From: Bacillus carboniphilus
GTDB taxonomy: Bacteria > Bacillota > Bacilli > Bacillales > JC228
Length of the DNA: 64,000 nt
Direction of reading: 5' to 3'
Assembly (NCBI RefSeq): GCF_039522365.1
Contig: NZ_BAAADJ010000060.1
Location: 33,052 to 97,051, forward strand
Numbering within the stretch: position 1 is the first letter of the stretch; the number at the start of each line of letters is the position of its first letter. Made by a program: the position numbers and the translations under genes. The notes beneath the pieces were generated by a model. That model was not told the origin of the DNA. It saw only the letters and a list, made by a program, of their open reading frames with translations, and made no database searches. Positions 45,127-54,420 of the stretch are shown here, in pieces.

Positions 45127-45164
45127 AAACATCATTAGGAGAATCGCTCTCCTAATGATGTTTT
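45127..45164 (+). terminator. Terminator after the 53-residue gene
   Basis: AACATCATTAGGAG and CTCCTAATGATGTT form a 14-bp stem with a 7-nt loop and T4. It would also work weakly in the opposite direction for the permease operon. Confidence 0.9.
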
Positions 45165-45170
45165 CACCCA

Positions 45171-45213
45171 TTTAAACAAACGTTTGATTAATATTAAACA
45201 AACGTTTGTTTAA
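45171..45213. repeat. Two copies of a CAAACGTTTG palindrome
   Basis: An imperfect copy (core CAAACGTTTG at 45177-45186) is followed by a perfect 20-bp palindrome at 45194-45213 with half-site TTAAACAAAC, 26 bp centre to centre. A third copy lies at 55643-55664. They look like TetR-type operators, although they are located after genes rather than at start sites here. Confidence 0.7.
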
Positions 45214-45227
45214 ATTTTTGTAGCATC

Positions 45228-46142
45228 CTAGAAATATTGATATCCATACTTAAAGTGCTTCCTTAATCCTTCAGAAAGTGTAAAGAATCCGTAGACTACA
45301 ATGGATATTGCTATACATGCTGAGAATGGAATCCACTGGTACGTATAAATATCAAAGAGAACCTGGTCAAAGAGTAACGGCCATGCATTTGACGTGTTTT
45401 GAACTTCAAATACGGGAATAAAAGCTGCCTGAATCACTTGTATTTTGTGTGTAATGTAAATGTTAATAACCCCAAGCTGTCCGACTATAAATAATGTTCT
45501 TCCAAGATCTAAAAAGAAATTCACGGTTAATTCAGGAAGCAGTGCTGGCAAGTAATATTTTCTAAACAGCTTTGGTGGAGACGTCCCCACCGTAATGGCT
45601 GCTTCAATAAAGGTTCGACTAGAGATGGATCTAACTTGTGTAAAGATGAGTTCCGATACTCTACCAACTTCTAATAATGCAATAATAACGATCGCCCACC
45701 ATAACCTATTAGGTGAATACATTAGATACGGTAAGTTCACCAAAAGGATAATCATAAAAATGGCGGGTACAAATGAAAAGGCTTGGCTAATAAAGTCCAT
45801 GAACCCTTTTATCCACTTTGAATAAAAAGCCATGACACCCATAGGTACTGCAATGATATATCTTAGTATAGTTATGGAAAATATAATTAACAGAACTTCC
45901 TTCGTACCCAATACCAGCATACTGAATACATCCACACCATACCGGTCTGTTCCTAACCAGTTTTCCTCTGAAGGTGGAAAAGGTGGAATCTCCATCTTCC
46001 CATCAATTCTCCTCATGCCTTCCTTCGTTAGTTCATTGTCTACGAATGGTAAGAATGGTCCTGCAATGGCTATTGTAATCAAAATAATTAAGAAACTAAT
46101 ACCCAATTTAAGTTGAAGGTTCATTTTCACTTTCGTTTTCAA
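45228..46142 (-). CDS. OppC/DppC-type ABC permease, pair 3
   Basis: This 304-residue membrane protein has the OppC layout: one N-terminal helix, an extracytoplasmic PPFPPSEENWLGTDRYGVD segment, and five helices carrying the coupling loop (EAAITVGTSPPKLFRKYYLP). It starts at TTG with a TTGA overlap of the preceding permease stop, so the two are co-translated. No ATPase or solute-binding protein gene is nearby, so it must either use an ATPase encoded elsewhere or have another role. It is the most diverged of the three OppC-like proteins. Confidence 0.85.
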   Translation of the reverse strand: MKTKVKMNLQLKLGISFLIILITIAIAGPFLPFVDNELTKEGMRRIDGKMEIPPFPPSEENWLGTDRYGVDVFSMLVLGTKEVLLIIFSITILRYIIAVPMGVMAFYSKWIKGFMDFISQAFSFVPAIFMIILLVNLPYLMYSPNRLWWAIVIIALLEVGRVSELIFTQVRSISSRTFIEAAITVGTSPPKLFRKYYLPALLPELTVNFFLDLGRTLFIVGQLGVINIYITHKIQVIQAAFIPVFEVQNTSNAWPLLFDQVLFDIYTYQWIPFSACIAISIVVYGFFTLSEGLRKHFKYGYQYF

Positions 46143-47101
46143 CTTTCAGCACCCTCTTTCGCTAATAGGAAATGAGCTGCTATTTTACTAAGGATTTGTG
46201 CACATAGCACAACAAAGGTGAAGAGAACGATATATTCAATAACGAGAGGGATTTCAATATCCATATTGTCACCTGCTGCAAACTGTTTTTTGACATTAAA
46301 AGCTCGGTAGAATCTATAGGCTGCCCCTCTATATCCAATTAGGAATTCAACAATAAAAAGATTGGACAATAGGTATAGAATGATTGTGTTAAAGTGACTT
46401 ATTATTTTTAACAAGCCATTTGAAAACATATGCCTCCAAATGATTTTACTAATCGATATTCCTTTACTCATTGCCGTTCTAACATAATCTTTCCCTGTCT
46501 CTTCATAAAGAATAGACTCTACCACTCTTGCAATATAAAAAACCGGATACATGGATAAAAAGAAGATCCCAAATAACTTATTATCAAGATTTTCATATCC
46601 ATAAATATCGACTTCAGGGAACCCAAATCGAAAAAGAATGATAAGCCCCATTTGAATACATATAATCAGAAAAAAATCAGGAACTGAAAGAAAGAATGAG
46701 GTCGTCCTTCTTCCCACAATGTTGTACTTTAGTCCTGAATATCTAAAATCAAAATACCCCTTAAGAATCCCAAAAATAATACTCACAAAGATAGCAGGTA
46801 TGAGAATAATTAAACTCTTTGAAAAGTATCTCCAAACCTCATATTCTACTGAATGCAGGTAAACGGTTTGCCCTAAACTTTTTTCTTCGATAACGGTTCC
46901 AAAGGTATTCTGAATGTTATCCCAATATTTCCCCCAAGAAAAAGTCGTAATATTTTCAGCATACTCTGCCGTCATCTCAACTCTAGAGCTACTATAATCT
47001 ATTTGTGGATTCCCTCTTGGAAGAAGCACGATTAAAATGAGAGCCACTGTAACAAATAACCATATGCCTACAAGCTTAAACAACTGAGCTCCAAGGCTCA
47101 T
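46139..47101 (-). CDS. OppB/DppB-type ABC permease, pair 3
   Basis: This 320-residue membrane protein has an OppB-like layout: N-terminal helix, long extracytoplasmic loop (about 30-85) and a bundle with the coupling loop (RTAMSKGISISKIIWRHMF). ATG at 47101 follows GGGGG at good spacing; an earlier in-frame ATG lies in the binding site region. It follows the pair-2 OppC-like gene by 48 bases and is diverged from the pair-1 and pair-2 OppB-like proteins. Confidence 0.82.
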   Translation of the reverse strand: MSLGAQLFKLVGIWLFVTVALILIVLLPRGNPQIDYSSSRVEMTAEYAENITTFSWGKYWDNIQNTFGTVIEEKSLGQTVYLHSVEYEVWRYFSKSLIILIPAIFVSIIFGILKGYFDFRYSGLKYNIVGRRTTSFFLSVPDFFLIICIQMGLIILFRFGFPEVDIYGYENLDNKLFGIFFLSMYPVFYIARVVESILYEETGKDYVRTAMSKGISISKIIWRHMFSNGLLKIISHFNTIILYLLSNLFIVEFLIGYRGAAYRFYRAFNVKKQFAAGDNMDIEIPLVIEYIVLFTFVVLCAQILSKIAAHFLLAKEGAES

Positions 47102-47149
47102 AATCCCATCCCCCATTGAATTGCAATTGAATATTCCCTTTGGCTGGCC

Positions 47150-48067
47150 TTAAAGGTCCTGGTTATTTCCATGCTTATATTTACTTTGGAAGAATTTTTG
47201 CAGTCCCTCACCAAATAGATAAAAACCTAACATCGTAATGGCAATGACTCCAACGGCTGTAAACGGAATCCATTCGTGTACCCTCATACTGGACATGAAC
47301 TTCTCAAAATCCATAAATAAATTTGGCCACGTAAGGGAATCACTTTGGAAGATATAGGCTCCACTAAGTTGGGATTTCAAAGTATGTTGAACGAAAATCC
47401 CAGCCAAACCTAACTGAGCCAACAAGAATAGAACTCGTCCTGCATCAAAAGTAATATTAGTAAAGAGATGGGATTGTAAAAATGGCCAGTAATAATTCAT
47501 AAATAATTTAGGTTTTGTACACCCCGATGCTATTCCACTTTCCACAAAGCTCTTTTTACCAATTTCTTCGATTGTTCTATAAATAATGTCCCCTGTTCTT
47601 CCAACCTCCGTTAAAGCAATCACTAAAATCAACCATAACGGTCGAACATCAGAGAACATAATCATAGGAAATCCGATAAATACAACAATAAAAAATAGCG
47701 GTGGCATACTGGTCGTCACCTGATAATAACAGCGTAGAAGGATTTCAACTGATTTCATATAATAGGCACCAATGCCAAGTGGAATCGCGATTAAATACCG
47801 AACCACTAGGATGCCAAGCAAAATCAATAAAGTATCTTTTGCCCCAACAATCACTTTACTTAAAATATCTACCCCTCTATGATCTGAACCCAGTGGGTAT
47901 GTTTCCGAAGGTTCATAAGGGGGCATATGCCAACCATTTTCATCTCGGTAAACAATACTCTCAGATAATTCCCGGTCAACAAAAGGGAGGTAAGGTCCTA
48001 CCAAGGCAGCCAGCAAAATCAAACCTATTATGAAGCCACCGATCATAAGCTGGTAATTTTTCATCAT
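47150..48067 (-). CDS. OppC/DppC-type ABC permease, pair 2
   Basis: This 305-residue protein has the OppC pattern with a PPYEPSETYPLGSDHRGVD segment after the first helix and a coupling loop (ESGIASGCTKPKLFMNYYWP). It closely resembles the pair-1 protein at 49162-50067 over its full length, so the pairs arose by duplication. The ATG overlaps the stop of its partner by four bases (ATGA). Expected to form a heterodimeric pore with the pair-2 OppB-like protein. Confidence 0.85.
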   Translation of the reverse strand: MMKNYQLMIGGFIIGLILLAALVGPYLPFVDRELSESIVYRDENGWHMPPYEPSETYPLGSDHRGVDILSKVIVGAKDTLLILLGILVVRYLIAIPLGIGAYYMKSVEILLRCYYQVTTSMPPLFFIVVFIGFPMIMFSDVRPLWLILVIALTEVGRTGDIIYRTIEEIGKKSFVESGIASGCTKPKLFMNYYWPFLQSHLFTNITFDAGRVLFLLAQLGLAGIFVQHTLKSQLSGAYIFQSDSLTWPNLFMDFEKFMSSMRVHEWIPFTAVGVIAITMLGFYLFGEGLQKFFQSKYKHGNNQDL

Positions 48068-49014
48068 CCTTTTTCCCCCTTTTGATGAGGCGTCATCATT
48101 TCAGCACTAACCTTCGATAAAAAGCGTGAAGTGAAAATGATAATTGAAAAACAGATTGTATATAACAGGGCAGGGGCTAGGTAAATCTGCGGGTCGTGAC
48201 CCACATAAAAACTCTCAGGTGGTGCTACAAATCTGAAAAAGTAAAAAGCAGCCCCTCTGAACATCGTCATCAATTCAACAATGAACAAATTAGATAAAAC
48301 ATACAGCGTGACAGTATCTAAATGGCTAAAAATCACAGGCATTGCATTTTTCAGTACATGTGTAAATATGATCTTATTGTTGCTAGACCCTTTCGATTTC
48401 GCCGTTCTTATGTAGTCAAACCCCATCTCACTCTCCAAAGTGATGTACGTAACGCGAGCAGAGTAAAAGAAAGGGTAAATACTTAGAAAAATTGTGCAGT
48501 AGATGTAGTTTTGAAGATATTCATCACCAATCAAATGTACTTCTTTAATAATTTCTGTATTGTATAAAAAGATTAGGAAGAACTGAATCACTACAATAAA
48601 GAAAAGATCTGGGATCGATAATGAAAGCCAGGTAGCTGGCTTTCCAGCTAGATTCCATTTTTTTGTTCTGGTCCGAAAATCGAATATCCCTTTTAAAATC
48701 CCACCCAAGAACCCGATTAAAATCGCTGGAATTAGGATTTTCATGCTTTTTATAAAAGTGTCTATCACAAAGCCATGCGTACTTTTTTCATAGATTTCTA
48801 TTTCCTTGTATTCTTCTGATGTAAAAAAGGAAAAAGCTCCTTTTATTTCATTCCAATGCATGTCTATGGAATAAACTTGCTTTGCACTTAAAAACATGCC
48901 TCCTCTACCAGACTCGTACTCTACGTCTCTAGGAATCGTTAAAATAAGCAATAAAATAAAGGTTGTAACAACCCAGATCAGTAACTGTTTGGTAAATACC
49001 GAAATGATTTGCAG
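48064..49014 (-). CDS. OppB/DppB-type ABC permease, pair 2, probable CTG start
   Basis: With a CTG start at 49014 the protein has 316 residues, identical in length to its paralogue at 50064-51014, and gains a complete first membrane helix (starting QIISVFTKQLLIWVVTTF). GGGGG lies seven bases before the CTG. The next usable codon (TTG at 48951) would cut this helix in half. The coupling loop (RTAKSKGSSNNKIIFTHVL) is typical for peptide permeases. A promoter probably lies in the gap to the terminator at 49117. Confidence 0.78.
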   Translation of the reverse strand: MQIISVFTKQLLIWVVTTFILLLILTIPRDVEYESGRGGMFLSAKQVYSIDMHWNEIKGAFSFFTSEEYKEIEIYEKSTHGFVIDTFIKSMKILIPAILIGFLGGILKGIFDFRTRTKKWNLAGKPATWLSLSIPDLFFIVVIQFFLIFLYNTEIIKEVHLIGDEYLQNYIYCTIFLSIYPFFYSARVTYITLESEMGFDYIRTAKSKGSSNNKIIFTHVLKNAMPVIFSHLDTVTLYVLSNLFIVELMTMFRGAAFYFFRFVAPPESFYVGHDPQIYLAPALLYTICFSIIIFTSRFLSKVSAEMMTPHQKGEKG

Positions 49015-49116
49015 AAGTAGGCCCCCTTTTTCTACCTAATGTTTCAATTATTACTATTTTTTTACAATATAATAACACTTGTTACGAATTATGAATAGTC
49101 AAAATTTACTATTAAC

Positions 49117-49150
49117 TAAAAAAGAGAATGAACCCTAGATTCATTCCCTT
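49117..49150 (-). terminator. Terminator between permease pairs 1 and 2
   Basis: GGGAATGAA and TTCATTCTC form a 9-bp stem with a 7-nt loop, followed by T6 on the minus strand. It separates pair 1 from the pair 2/pair 3 unit. Confidence 0.85.
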
Positions 49151-49161
49151 TAGTAGAATTT

Positions 49162-50067
49162 TTATAAGTCTACACTACCGTTTCGATTATATTTTTGATG
49201 GAAATATCGTTGAATTCCTTCTCCAGTTAAATAGAACGCAAGCATCGTGATTGCGATAGCAAAAATAGCTGAGAATGGCATCCACTCATATATACGAATC
49301 GTTTCATGTAGCCTATGGAAAAACATCGGCCAAGCATTTGTGTCACTCATCATTTGATAGGCTCCACTTAATTGGGATTCATATGTATGTTGAATAAAGA
49401 TTCCCATTACTCCAAATTGGGCTAGTAGAAAAAGGATCTTTCCAGCATCAAACGTGACATTCGTAAAGATATGAGGTTGTAAAAATGGCCAATAGTATCG
49501 AGTAAATAACTTGGGTTTTGTACACCCCGCCACAATTCCACTTTCCACAAAGGACTTCTTCCCAATTTCAATGAGTGATCGATGGAACAACTCTGCCACC
49601 CTTCCAACATCCACAAGAGCTATGACAAGAATCATCCAGATTGGACGGATATCAGAAAAAAGAATGATTGGAAAGCCGATAAAAATAGAAACGATGAATA
49701 TAGGTGGCATGCTCATAGAAAACTGATAAGCACAGTTCATCAAAAACTTGATGAACCTAGAATAATAAGCACCAATTCCTAAAGGAAGAGCTATTAAATA
49801 CCTAATGAACAATATTCCAAAAACCATCATGAGTGTTTCTTTTGCTCCCATTAAAAGAATGCTTAGAAAGTCTCGTCCATTATGATCAGACCCTAATGGG
49901 AAATCTTCAGAAGGTGGGTAGGCGGGAACTTGAATCCCCTCTTCATTTCGGTACATCACTAATTCCTTCAGTTCTGCGTCAACAAATGGAAGATAAGGCG
50001 CAATAAAAGATAAAAGAATAATAGTAGTTAGCGTAAAACTACCAATTATGAGAGGATAATTTCTCAT
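49162..50067 (-). CDS. OppC/DppC-type ABC permease, pair 1
   Basis: This 301-residue protein shows the OppC layout with PAYPPSEDFPLGSDHNGRD after the first helix and coupling loop ESGIVAGCTKPKLFTRYYWP. It is strongly similar to the pair-2 OppC-like protein (for example in PFVDxEL, YRNEEG and FTNVTFDAG). ATGA overlap with the upstream permease stop. A terminator follows. No binding protein or ATPase gene accompanies it. Confidence 0.87.
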   Translation of the reverse strand: MRNYPLIIGSFTLTTIILLSFIAPYLPFVDAELKELVMYRNEEGIQVPAYPPSEDFPLGSDHNGRDFLSILLMGAKETLMMVFGILFIRYLIALPLGIGAYYSRFIKFLMNCAYQFSMSMPPIFIVSIFIGFPIILFSDIRPIWMILVIALVDVGRVAELFHRSLIEIGKKSFVESGIVAGCTKPKLFTRYYWPFLQPHIFTNVTFDAGKILFLLAQFGVMGIFIQHTYESQLSGAYQMMSDTNAWPMFFHRLHETIRIYEWMPFSAIFAIAITMLAFYLTGEGIQRYFHQKYNRNGSVDL

Positions 50068-51014
50068 AAAGACTCGCCCCTTCCACTAGGAGTTACCGAT
50101 GATGTACTGACCGCTGAAATCACTCTTGAAACAAATAAAATCCAAGTAAAAAAGATAGCGTACAGTAATGCTGGGATGTAGTGAATAGAGAATTGCTGTC
50201 CCACCATAAATCCTGACGGTGGAGCCACAAAAGTAAAGAAGTAGTAAGCGGCTCCTCTAAACATTGTAAAAAACTCAACAATAAATAAATTTGAGAGGAC
50301 GTAAAGGACAACCGTATCCATGTGGCTAAAAATGACAGGTAACGCATTCTTCAACACATGAGTAAAAATAATCTTATTGGTTTTTGTACCTTTTGCCTTC
50401 GCCGTTCTTATATAGTCGAAGCCCATCTCACTCTCTAGTGAAATAAAGGTGGCCCTTGCCGTATAGAAAAACGGATAGATTGCTAAGAAGATAATGCAAT
50501 ATACATAGTTTTGTAAGTAATCATCACCTATTAAATGAACTTCAGTCAGAACTCCTTCCTTGTATAGGAAGATCAAAAAGAACTGAATCATAATAATAAA
50601 AAACAGGTCAGGAATAGATATGGAAAGCCAAGTGAGGGGTTTACCAAAAATGTTCCATTTTCTCCTTCGGGTTTTAAAATCAAAGGCCCCTTTTATAATT
50701 CCACCTAGGAAACCGAGAAATATCGCAGGAATTACAATCAGTAAACTCTTAAACACTGTATCTGAAACATGTTCAACAATTGATTTTTCATAAACCTTTA
50801 TTTCTTGTAAGTCTCCGTTTGTAAAGGAGGCAAAGAATGAAAGGAATTGTTCTTTATGTAACTCAAAAGAATAGGTAGGTTCCGCAGAAAGAAACATGCC
50901 CCCTCTTCCAGCCTCGTACTCTACTGTTCTAGGTATTGTTAAAATAACGATTAAAACGAGCGTCATAATAACCCAAATCAGAAGCTGCTTTGTAACAATG
51001 TTTGCTATTCTCAG
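50064..51014 (-). CDS. OppB/DppB-type ABC permease, pair 1, probable CTG start
   Basis: The aligned CTG at 51014 gives 316 residues beginning RIANIVTKQLLIWVIMTLVL, matching the pair-2 paralogue residue for residue at the start. A GTG three codons earlier is possible but has no Shine-Dalgarno sequence before it, whereas GGGGTG lies six bases before the CTG. The extracytoplasmic loop (SAEPTYSFELHKEQF onward) and coupling loop (RTAKAKGTKTNKIIFTHVL) resemble pair 2. First gene of the pair-1 unit. Confidence 0.8.
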   Translation of the reverse strand: MRIANIVTKQLLIWVIMTLVLIVILTIPRTVEYEAGRGGMFLSAEPTYSFELHKEQFLSFFASFTNGDLQEIKVYEKSIVEHVSDTVFKSLLIVIPAIFLGFLGGIIKGAFDFKTRRRKWNIFGKPLTWLSISIPDLFFIIMIQFFLIFLYKEGVLTEVHLIGDDYLQNYVYCIIFLAIYPFFYTARATFISLESEMGFDYIRTAKAKGTKTNKIIFTHVLKNALPVIFSHMDTVVLYVLSNLFIVEFFTMFRGAAYYFFTFVAPPSGFMVGQQFSIHYIPALLYAIFFTWILFVSRVISAVSTSSVTPSGRGESL

Positions 51015-51191
51015 AAGAATCACCCCAGTTGAAATATTTATACATTTTCGACATTTCTCACCATCTTACCACTTTTTTTTTGCTAAGAAAAGATGTTTGA
51101 TTGTTTATATTTGTAAATTAGTGGGGCTATGTTCTTACGATTCGGGGCATTCTCATGCAAAATAGAAAGGTATCCTAAATTCCGGAGGGTC

Positions 51192-51395
51192 TATCAGAAA
51201 CTTTGCGACTTCTATCGGAAATTCTAGGAGTCCTATCGGAAACTTTGCGACTTCTATCGGAAATTCTAGGAGTCCTATCGGAAACTTTGCGGCTTCTATC
51301 GGAAATCCCAGAAGGCCTATCGGAAACTTTGCGACTTCTATCGGAATTTCCAGTGGACCTATTGGAAGCTTTGTGACTTCTATAGGAAATTCTTC
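51192..51395. repeat. Tandem array of alternating 21-bp units (42-bp dimers)
   Basis: Nine exact-length 21-bp units and a partial tenth alternate between TATCGGAAACTTTGCGACTT and TATCGGAAATTCTAGGAGTC types. The later units are more degenerate. It fills most of the 404-bp gap between permease pair 1 and the acyl-CoA dehydrogenase gene. Architecture is the same as at 4.7 kb, with unrelated sequence. Confidence 0.92.
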
Positions 51396-51397
51396 AA

Positions 51398-51426
51398 TAA
51401 AAAAAGCCTGAGTTCACCTCAAGCTT
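51398..51426 (-). terminator. Terminator of the acyl-CoA dehydrogenase gene
   Basis: GCTTGAG and CTCAGGC (one G-U) form a stem with a 5-nt loop, followed by T7 on the minus strand. The left arm overlaps the stop region. Confidence 0.8.
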
Positions 51427-52576
51427 CTTCCTTAAACCCCATATCACCTAATACCTTATATGTTATATCGTCGCTCGGCGGATTATGGAGCCCCGCTCGG
51501 ACATCTCGGTAATACCTCTCTAATGGATTCCCCTTAGACAAACTATGTCCACCAACAATCCTCATCGCCAAGTCAACTACATTCACGGCTGCATTGGTCA
51601 CTTCTGTTTTAACAGCCATTAAGGTTGGGCCAAGCTCAATTCTTTTTTCCGAGTTCTCCCAAAGAGACGCCACATGATACATAAAATGACGTGACTTCAT
51701 CAATTCTACATCCATTAAAGCAACCTTTCTTCTGATTTCTGGAATGTCACTAATAGGATGCGGCAAACTATTGGGCTGGTACTCTTTCGCAAATTCCACA
51801 GCAAAATCACGAGCTGCAGAGGCAATTCCTAAATAGCAAGCTGGTATATGCAGCAACCATGCTTGAGGTAGCTTCTTTTTCGCTTCCCCTTTCATACTCA
51901 CTAAATACTCAGAAGGAACCCTAACCTGCTCCAAAATTAAATCATCACTCCTTGTACTTCTCATACCAAGAGTATTCCATGTTTCTTCAATTCGGAGTCC
52001 ATCTGCTTCCTTAGGTATTAGAAACTCTCCAATCCCCTGCTTTTCCTCAATCCACGCCGTTACAATAAAATAATCAAGTGCTGGTGCTAAAGAAGTAAAG
52101 GTCTTCTTCCCACTAATCAACCAGGTTCCTTTTACTCTCTTAGCTTCAGTCTCCGGCTTTCCTCCGCGTGCAGGACTGCCAGTTTTGGGTTCTGTGGCCG
52201 CGCTGTTTATCAATATCCCATAATCAACCGCTTCTCTTGATATTTTTTCAAGCATAACAGGCGTCCACTTTTCCGTTTCATTTAATTGAATAAACGTCCC
52301 ATTATGCCAACCCAAACAAAGTGCTGTGGCCCCATCACCCCTGGCAATCTCCTCTTGAACAAGTAAAAATGAATATAAAGGAAGACCTTGACCACCAAAT
52401 TCATTTTGAACTGTTAACGCCGTAACCCCTGCATCTTTTAACATAGAAAAATGATCAAATGGGAAAGACCCTTCAATATCATGAATACTCGCTGTCTTTT
52501 TAAACTCAGAAGCTAATTCCTGGGCTTTTTGAACCCAGTACTCTTCTTTTTCATTCCGAATAAATAAGTTTTTCAT
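51419..52576 (-). CDS. ydbM: Acyl-CoA dehydrogenase-family protein, YdbM-like
   Basis: This 385-residue flavoprotein has the family's three-part layout: helical N-domain, mid beta-domain (INSAATEPKTGSPARGG, GTWLISGKKTFTSLAP) and helical C-domain (MRIVGGHSLSKGNPLERYYRD). It resembles B. subtilis YdbM and the DszC/SfnB branch, where some members are flavin-dependent monooxygenases rather than dehydrogenases. The catalytic Glu of acyl-CoA dehydrogenases is not obvious. The ribosome binding site is weak. Monocistronic. Confidence 0.82.
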   Translation of the reverse strand: MKNLFIRNEKEEYWVQKAQELASEFKKTASIHDIEGSFPFDHFSMLKDAGVTALTVQNEFGGQGLPLYSFLLVQEEIARGDGATALCLGWHNGTFIQLNETEKWTPVMLEKISREAVDYGILINSAATEPKTGSPARGGKPETEAKRVKGTWLISGKKTFTSLAPALDYFIVTAWIEEKQGIGEFLIPKEADGLRIEETWNTLGMRSTRSDDLILEQVRVPSEYLVSMKGEAKKKLPQAWLLHIPACYLGIASAARDFAVEFAKEYQPNSLPHPISDIPEIRRKVALMDVELMKSRHFMYHVASLWENSEKRIELGPTLMAVKTEVTNAAVNVVDLAMRIVGGHSLSKGNPLERYYRDVRAGLHNPPSDDITYKVLGDMGFKEEA

Positions 52577-52672
52577 GCTAACACATCCGTCTCTTTTTCG
52601 TTACTCTCCTATTGTATATGGTGGCCTCCGAAAAAGTGAAGTAATCCGATCTATTACATAAGAATTTAAACC

Positions 52673-54238
52673 TCAAGATTCAATTTTGGATAGTTCATTT
52701 ATGATATTCTCTTGTTGTCGATCCGCCGTTTCGTTTGAAATGATTTCTTCTTGGACTAGTTTTCTAATGGCGTCACTTTCAGCATATAGGGTGTGTCGTT
52801 CTAGTGCTTTCATTTGCTTTTCTTTCAGTTCCGGGCTCGTCTCAAATAGGTTCGTTAAAGCATGCTGGATATGCTCAATTTCTTCTTCATATTTTTGGAT
52901 AAATTCTCGGTATACAACTTCTGTAATAAACAGTTTTCTTTTTATACGATTTAATTCTTCAATCCCGATTTCAGCACGATGGAGTCTCGCTAAAAGCTCT
53001 TCAAATTCTTCGTTCCCTTTCTGCTTAGGCCGAACACCTAACATTCCTATAAATGGTTTGATTGTTAGTCCCTGAACAATTAAAGAGAAAAAAACAACGG
53101 AAAACGCAAGAATTAAAATCAAATCACGGTCAGGAAAATCTTTAGGTAGACTTAGTACTAGGGCAATAGAAAGGGACCCTTTCAATCCTCCCCAATTGAT
53201 AATATGCTTCCACTTTGTTGGAAAATCTTTTTGAAAAACAAGACTCGTATAAACAGCTATACTCCTTGCTATCAAAACAAGTAATACGGCCACTATAATA
53301 AAACCCCATTTATCACTAAACTGGATTCTGGTTATTTCTAATCCTACCATTAAAAAAACGAGTGAATTAGCAAGTAGGGCTGCTACATCCCAGAAATTAT
53401 TGATATTGAGTTTTGTCGTTGGACTCATACCAATCGAAGCCCCATAATTTCCGAATATAATAGCACCTACCACAACTGCTATAACTCCTGAGGCATGGAT
53501 ATTTTCAGCTAAGAGGAATGAACCATAAAATAACAAGATGCTAAAGATAATTTCTAATGGATAATCATCGAAATATTTAACTAATATAGAAAAGCCATAC
53601 CCTAGGGCACCACCTATTAAAACACCTAAAAATACTACTTTGGCGAATTCAAAAACACCACTACCAATCCCTGGGACTCCCATATCTATGTACATCAATA
53701 AAGAAAATGCCGATATTTTAAATAATACAACTGCTAAACCATCATTAAAAAGGCTTTCTCCCTCCACCACTATCGCCAGTCTTTTTTGAACACCGACACT
53801 CTTAAAAATGGAAAGAACGCTTACTGGGTCAGTTGCACTCATCAAAGCAGCAAAAACAAATGAAGTCGGAATGGAGAAATCAAAGATCCAGTATAAGCTG
53901 AACCCTATAACAAGAAAGGAAAGGAAAGTTCCTCCGAATGCTAACGAAAGAATGGGTCCTTTATTATCTCGCAGCTTTGAATATGGAAGCTTAAGGGCAG
54001 CTTCTCCCAATAGAGCTGGTAGGAATAGTGTAATAACCATAAAGTGAAAAGTTTCTTCCTCTGTTACTAGTAGTTTTACGGGTTCTAGAAATGGAATATC
54101 CAATAATCCTATAATAGCACCGACAACGACAAGGACGATTGGATATGGTTGTTTAAATTTTTTAGCAATAGCCGTAATACCGGCTGCTAAAATGACCATT
54201 AAAAGTCCCATTTCAAAAATATGATGTAAGTCTTCCAT
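52673..54238 (-). CDS. CPA1-family Na+/H+ (cation/proton) antiporter
   Basis: This 521-residue protein has 12-13 membrane helices with the CPA1 motifs ALMSATDPVSVLSIF and EGESLFNDGLAVVLF (the ion-binding Asp residues), and GGLKGSLSIALVLSLP near the end of the membrane domain. A cytoplasmic charged helical tail of about 110 residues follows. It exchanges Na+ or K+ for H+ in pH and salt homeostasis. AAAGGAGAGG precedes the ATG. Monocistronic, divergent from the aminopeptidase gene. Confidence 0.93.
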   Translation of the reverse strand: MEDLHHIFEMGLLMVILAAGITAIAKKFKQPYPIVLVVVGAIIGLLDIPFLEPVKLLVTEEETFHFMVITLFLPALLGEAALKLPYSKLRDNKGPILSLAFGGTFLSFLVIGFSLYWIFDFSIPTSFVFAALMSATDPVSVLSIFKSVGVQKRLAIVVEGESLFNDGLAVVLFKISAFSLLMYIDMGVPGIGSGVFEFAKVVFLGVLIGGALGYGFSILVKYFDDYPLEIIFSILLFYGSFLLAENIHASGVIAVVVGAIIFGNYGASIGMSPTTKLNINNFWDVAALLANSLVFLMVGLEITRIQFSDKWGFIIVAVLLVLIARSIAVYTSLVFQKDFPTKWKHIINWGGLKGSLSIALVLSLPKDFPDRDLILILAFSVVFFSLIVQGLTIKPFIGMLGVRPKQKGNEEFEELLARLHRAEIGIEELNRIKRKLFITEVVYREFIQKYEEEIEHIQHALTNLFETSPELKEKQMKALERHTLYAESDAIRKLVQEEIISNETADRQQENIINELSKIES

Positions 54239-54420
54239 CCCTTACCTCTCCTTTACAATCTTTTCATTATATTGTTTGTATCAAAATGGCAATCATACAC
54301 GGATCAATGACAACGGCCATTAAACTTTATCTTGATTACTTTCATTTAATTACCAATAAATATAAAATAGGAGAGTGGAAGAAATACATAAGTTACTAAG
54401 TACATAAAAGGAGAGATTAC

